A stretch of DNA of 10,595 bases, from assembly GCA_002399565.1 (NCBI GenBank), contig DHDW01000038.1, positions 15,024 to 25,618 on the forward strand. Direction: 5' to 3'. The position numbers and the translations under genes are program-made. The notes below the pieces were generated by a model. That model saw only the letters and a list, made by a program, of their open reading frames with translations. It made no database searches and had not been told where the DNA came from. Shown here piece by piece: positions 7,744 to 10,595 of this stretch (position 1 is its first letter; every line of letters starts with the position of its first letter). The stretch is from Bacteroidales bacterium UBA4866. GTDB taxonomy: Bacteria > Bacteroidota > Bacteroidia > Bacteroidales > P3.

Positions 7744-8974
7744 CTTTAATTTTATATAGTTTATCGCCTCTTCTAATTATTTCGTGTGTTGGTATAGAAA
7801 ACATATCTCCCTTTACAGCTTTTTCAACTGAGAGTAAGTCAACTCTAATTTCTTTAATTGTGTCTTCATAAACTCCAGTTGTTTTTCCAAGAATAATAAT
7901 ATCGTCCCCAATAGTTAGTTCTCCTGTTTCAAGTCTAACTTCAGCAACGTTAATATCTTTGAAATAGTTAGTTACTGTTCCAATAAATTCTTTAACCTTG
8001 GTTGCTCTTGAACCATATTTTTCAGTCCACTCACCAATAGTTTGTCCCAAGTAGTAGCCATCCCAAAAGCCTCTATTATAAACCTTGCTTAGTTCTTTAT
8101 TCCATTTGTCTTTATTCTCTTGAGTAAATTCTCCATCAAAATAAGCTTTCACTGCTTCTTTATATGTTTTGGTAACAGTTTTTACATATTCAGCAGAACG
8201 ACCTCTTCCTTCAATTTTCAAAACTCTAACACCAGCATCTAAAACTTTATCTAAGAAATCTATTGTTTTCAAATCCTTAGGAGACATTATATATTGGTTG
8301 TCAACAACAAGTTCTGTTCCTCCGTCAATGTCAGTAACCTTATATGGACGGCGACAATATTGAAGACAAGCTCCTTTATTAGCACTCTTGTTGGCATTGT
8401 CTAATGATAAGTAGCATTTGCCAGAAACGGCCATACATAAAGCTCCATGAACAAAACATTCTATTTGAACCAAACGTCCAGAAGGTCCTGTAATATTATT
8501 CTCTTTTATATAGGTTGTTATTTGCTTAACTTTCTCAAGAGAAACCTCTCTTGCTGTAACAATAACATCTGCAAATTGAGAATAGAATTTCACTGCTTCA
8601 GTGTTTGTTACGTTGCATTGAGTTGAAAGATGAACTTCAACTTTCTTTTCTCTTGCATAAGCAATTACTGCCATATCGGAAGCAATGATTGCTGTAATGT
8701 TGCTTTCCTTTGCAGCATCAACAACCTTTCGCATATAATCTAATTCTTCATTATATATAATAGTGTTGAGGGTTAGATATGTTCTTAGATTGTTTTCTTG
8801 CGCAATTGCAACAATATTTCTAAGGTCGTCAATTGTAAAATTATTGGCACTTCGAGAACGCATATTTAGTTCTCCAACTCCAAAATATACAGAATTTGCT
8901 CCACCTTGTATTGCACCCATTAGCGATTCGTAGGATCCAACGGGTGACATTATTTCAATATCTTCAAATTTCAT
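7730..8974 (-). CDS. Peptidase U32 family protein (TrhP/RlhA-like)
   Basis: 414 residues, close to B. subtilis YrrO and E. coli YegQ. The N-terminal half is TIM-barrel-like (starting IEIMSPVGSYESLMGAIQGG). The U32 signature E-x-F-x2-G-A-L-C-x4-G-x-C-x-L-S is exact at 172-190. Cysteines C180, C187, C203 and C207 fit the set needed for an Fe-S cluster in this family. A small beta-rich C-terminal domain follows (about 325-414). The family name is historical: characterised members YegQ (TrhP) and YdcP (RlhA) take part in prephenate-dependent hydroxylation of tRNA U34 or 23S rRNA C2501, while others were called collagenases. The length favours TrhP over the much longer RlhA. Association with MnmD, another U34 enzyme, favours a tRNA role, which is inference. 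It starts one base after the upstream gene's TAG stop. Confidence 0.88.
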   Translation of the reverse strand: MKFEDIEIMSPVGSYESLMGAIQGGANSVYFGVGELNMRSRSANNFTIDDLRNIVAIAQENNLRTYLTLNTIIYNEELDYMRKVVDAAKESNITAIIASDMAVIAYAREKKVEVHLSTQCNVTNTEAVKFYSQFADVIVTAREVSLEKVKQITTYIKENNITGPSGRLVQIECFVHGALCMAVSGKCYLSLDNANKSANKGACLQYCRRPYKVTDIDGGTELVVDNQYIMSPKDLKTIDFLDKVLDAGVRVLKIEGRGRSAEYVKTVTKTYKEAVKAYFDGEFTQENKDKWNKELSKVYNRGFWDGYYLGQTIGEWTEKYGSRATKVKEFIGTVTNYFKDINVAEVRLETGELTIGDDIIILGKTTGVYEDTIKEIRVDLLSVEKAVKGDMFSIPTHEIIRRGDKLYKIKDAEI

Positions 8975-8975
8975 T

Positions 8976-9557
8976 CTATTGTGTTATGTTTTGTTGTAGT
9001 TTATTTTTTGAGAGTGTGTAGTGTATTTTATTCCCTTCAATTATTCTTTCGTCTTGTCCTCCTGGGTTAAGCACAACCAATGGAATTTCAAATGAGAAAT
9101 AAGTCTTTTCGGTTGTGTTTACAATTGAAATATATGGTAAAATTGAATTATAATTCATGTTTCCTCCTCCAATGCTATTATATGCTCCAACACTTAAAGT
9201 GCCAACAAAGTTGAACTGCCCATTTTCAATAACATATAAATCTGCTCCTAAGGAAAAATCGTAGTAATTATTTATCAATAGAAAACTAACTTTTGATTTT
9301 GGGTAGGAAAATACCTCAAATTCCAATTTAGCGTCTTGATAAATTGAATTGTAAGTAAAGCTCGTTTTACAAGTAAAGTTGATTTTTGGTCTTCTTGACT
9401 CACTTGTTATTCCAAAATGCGCCTTATATAAATCTTTGTCTAATTTGAATGTAGCTTCAGAGCCTTTCCTTTCTACAGGTATTCTGTTGAATGCTTGTGA
9501 GAATACATTTGTAAAACTCATCATAAGCACAAATAATATTGGTATGATTTTATTCAT
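8976..9557 (-). CDS. Secreted protein of unknown function
   Basis: 193 residues. A clear signal peptide occupies about 1-20 (MNKIIPILFVLMMSFTNVFS, cleavage before QAFNR). The mature part looks beta-rich, with alternating hydrophobic and polar residues (AKLEFEVFSYPKSKVSFLLI, then FVGTLSVGAYNSIGGG), and has a single cysteine near residue 63. It does not end in the aromatic residue typical of outer-membrane barrels, so a periplasmic or extracellular beta-sandwich is as likely as a barrel. I do not recognise the family. The spacing (11 bp after the lipoprotein gene, TAG-A-ATG before the U32 gene) places it inside the operon. With the lipoprotein it forms a pair of exported proteins at the head of the cluster. 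Confidence 0.75.
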   Translation of the reverse strand: MNKIIPILFVLMMSFTNVFSQAFNRIPVERKGSEATFKLDKDLYKAHFGITSESRRPKINFTCKTSFTYNSIYQDAKLEFEVFSYPKSKVSFLLINNYYDFSLGADLYVIENGQFNFVGTLSVGAYNSIGGGNMNYNSILPYISIVNTTEKTYFSFEIPLVVLNPGGQDERIIEGNKIHYTLSKNKLQQNITQ

Positions 9558-9568
9558 AATCTTATTGT

Positions 9569-10357
9569 CTAAAATTTTATTTCATTACCGTTTTTGTCGT
9601 AGTATTTTAGTCCAGTGTCTCTTGGTTTTAATAATGAGCCTTCTTCTCCATATATTTCTTCTCCATCAGGAGTGCCATCTGCTTTAAAATATTCCCATTT
9701 CCCAACCTTAGAGTCTAATTTGTAATTACCTTTGATTTGAGTTGTGCCATTTTCATAATATAGTAGGTAAACGCTATCTTGCATTCCATCTTTGAAATAG
9801 TTTTTGGAGTTTATATTCCCATTTTCATAAAAAGAAATAGTTTGTCCATTTAATATATTCCCTTTGTATTCTCTTTCTTCCAAAACTCTGTATGTGGCAA
9901 AGAATTTATATTCTTTTTCTTGCCCATTTCTTTGAATCTTAATCGCTGCCAATGCTCCATCAGGATAGAAACTTACTTGATTTATTTTGTCTTTCTTATC
10001 AACTATTTTTGTTTTATCCATTCTATACACTTCCCAGTCAAATCCACTCTTTGAGTTGGTGAAATCGCATTTAGAAAAGACAACTCCATTTTCAAAATAG
10101 TATGTCCATTTGCCGATTCTTTCATTATTATTAAAATTTCCTTCATATTGAAGTTTGCCATTTTCATAATACATCTTTTCTGCAATCTTATACTTAATAT
10201 TTTTATCCATTTTAGTGTAATAAACTAATTTTGGATTCCCATTCTCATAATAAGAGATGACTTCTTTATTATTTCTGGAGCAGGAGGTGAAAATTAATAC
10301 TAATAAAAATAGAGCAATAACCTTTGAAATAGAGTGCATTAGGTGTTTTTTTGTCAT
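9569..10357 (-). CDS. Lipoprotein with MORN_2 / YwqK-type repeats
   Basis: 262 residues. The N-terminus has basic residues, a hydrophobic stretch and a lipobox ending FTSC, so C26 is the probable lipidated residue. No obvious acidic surface-export signal follows the cysteine. The mature protein carries about seven short repeats around (F/Y)(Y/F)x(N/D)G: YYENG at 36-40 and 63-67, YFENG 87-91, FYPDG 130-134, FYENG 176-180, YYENG 200-204 and a degenerate one near 223-228, some followed by GKW(T/E)Y. This is the MORN_2 variant often annotated as 'toxin-antitoxin system YwqK family antitoxin'; no toxin gene is next to it, so that label should not be taken literally. ATG at 10357 keeps two lysines before the hydrophobic core; a second ATG at residue 7 is possible. 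First gene of the minus-strand operon. Confidence 0.85.
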   Translation of the reverse strand: MTKKHLMHSISKVIALFLLVLIFTSCSRNNKEVISYYENGNPKLVYYTKMDKNIKYKIAEKMYYENGKLQYEGNFNNNERIGKWTYYFENGVVFSKCDFTNSKSGFDWEVYRMDKTKIVDKKDKINQVSFYPDGALAAIKIQRNGQEKEYKFFATYRVLEEREYKGNILNGQTISFYENGNINSKNYFKDGMQDSVYLLYYENGTTQIKGNYKLDSKVGKWEYFKADGTPDGEEIYGEEGSLLKPRDTGLKYYDKNGNEIKF

Positions 10358-10388
10358 AATTACGTGTTGTTTTAATTCAATTACGGGG

Positions 10389-10396
10389 CAAATTTA
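10389..10396 (-). promoter_or_regulatory. Putative -7 box (TAAATTTG) of the minus-strand operon
   Basis: On the minus strand this reads TAAATTTG, matching the Bacteroidota primary-sigma -7 pattern TAnnTTTG, about 32 bases before the lipoprotein ATG. A good -33 TTTG is not visible at the usual distance, so the call rests on the -7 box and on position. Confidence 0.5.
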
Positions 10397-10408
10397 AGAA
10401 ATAATTCG

Positions 10409-10416
10409 TACATTTG
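10409..10416 (+). promoter_or_regulatory. Putative -7 box (TACATTTG) of the ferredoxin gene
   Basis: TACATTTG matches the Bacteroidota TAnnTTTG pattern and lies 32 bases before the ferredoxin ATG, at a distance mirroring the minus-strand box. The expected -33 region overlaps the divergent promoter and contains no clear TTTG. Confidence 0.55.
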
Positions 10417-10448
10417 CACCTTAATACAAACCAAAAATATTTAAAGTC

Positions 10449-10595
10449 ATGGCTTATAAAATTTCTGAAGACTGTGCTGCATGTGGAACATGCGTAGATG
10501 AATGTCCAGTAGGAGCTATCTCTGAAGGAGATATTTACAAAATAGACCCAGCTACTTGTACTGATTGTGGTACTTGTGCGGATGTATGTCCTACA
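10449..10595 (+). CDS. 2[4Fe-4S] ferredoxin, 3' end cut by window
   Basis: Small soluble low-potential electron carrier of anaerobes, serving partners such as pyruvate:ferredoxin oxidoreductase or Rnf-type complexes. 49 residues are visible, and the family is about 55-60, so only a few residues are missing. Both cluster motifs are complete up to the edge: CxxCxxCxxxCP at C9, C12, C15, C19 and again at C37, C40, C43, C47. The sequence between them (VGAISEGDIYKIDPAT) is typical of bacterial 8Fe-8S ferredoxins. The gene has its own promoter-like box and is divergent from the lipoprotein-led operon, so it is probably unrelated in function to it. Confidence 0.95.
   Translation, partial: MAYKISEDCAACGTCVDECPVGAISEGDIYKIDPATCTDCGTCADVCPT

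Noticed and set aside
9379..9687. 102-codon + strand open frame crossing the junction of the two exported-protein genes
   Set aside because: It is antisense to two well-supported genes with signal peptides, and its hydrophobic segments are complements of those genes' sequence.
9569..10357. YwqK-type antitoxin of a toxin-antitoxin pair
   Set aside because: The protein is a lipoprotein with a lipobox, and the adjacent gene encodes a secreted protein unlike known toxins, so the label has no support here.

Overview
The window looks like chromosomal DNA of an anaerobic member of the Bacteroidota, most likely a Bacteroidales. The DNA is AT-rich. Translation starts lack Shine-Dalgarno sequences, the promoter-like elements fit the Bacteroides TAnnTTTG pattern, and exported proteins carry signal peptides ending in AFSQ or VFSQ. 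The right edge encodes a clostridial-type 2[4Fe-4S] ferredoxin, which suggests anaerobic metabolism. No mobile element, CRISPR array, rRNA or tRNA is visible.

Left arm (1-5323, + strand): the 3' part of mrdA (PBP2, elongasome transpeptidase), then rodA (SEDS glycosyltransferase), then a large DUF748/AsmA-like envelope protein. The gaps are 25 and 14 bp, so this is almost certainly one cell-wall elongation operon whose upstream part (often mreB-mreC-mreD in this phylum) lies outside the window.

Middle (5324-5662): a 339-bp gap between convergent genes. It holds about ten copies of an 11-bp near-palindrome, AGACT-N-AGTCT and variants, most spaced by exactly 21 bp or a multiple of it. This is the least explained structure in the window.

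Right arm (10357-5663, - strand): five tightly packed genes. In transcription order they encode a lipoprotein with MORN/YwqK-type repeats, a secreted protein of unknown function, a U32-family protein (resembling tRNA/rRNA hydroxylation factors), a PHP-domain histidinol-phosphatase-like phosphoesterase, and a tRNA wobble-uridine methyltransferase (MnmD). The MnmD reading frame runs without a stop into a signal peptide and a small outer-membrane beta-barrel. Junctions overlap or nearly touch (11-bp gap, TAG-A-ATG, 14-bp overlap, TAATG), so this is read as one operon. Two of its proteins belong to families linked to tRNA wobble-uridine modification.

Right edge (10358-10595): a compact divergent promoter region with a TAnnTTTG box on each strand, followed by the 5' part of a ferredoxin gene on the + strand.

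The most interesting points are the phased 21-bp palindrome array and the MnmD/outer-membrane-protein fusion with an ATT codon exactly where the second gene's start is expected. The rest is ordinary core-genome content, and no convincing new defence or mobile system was found.
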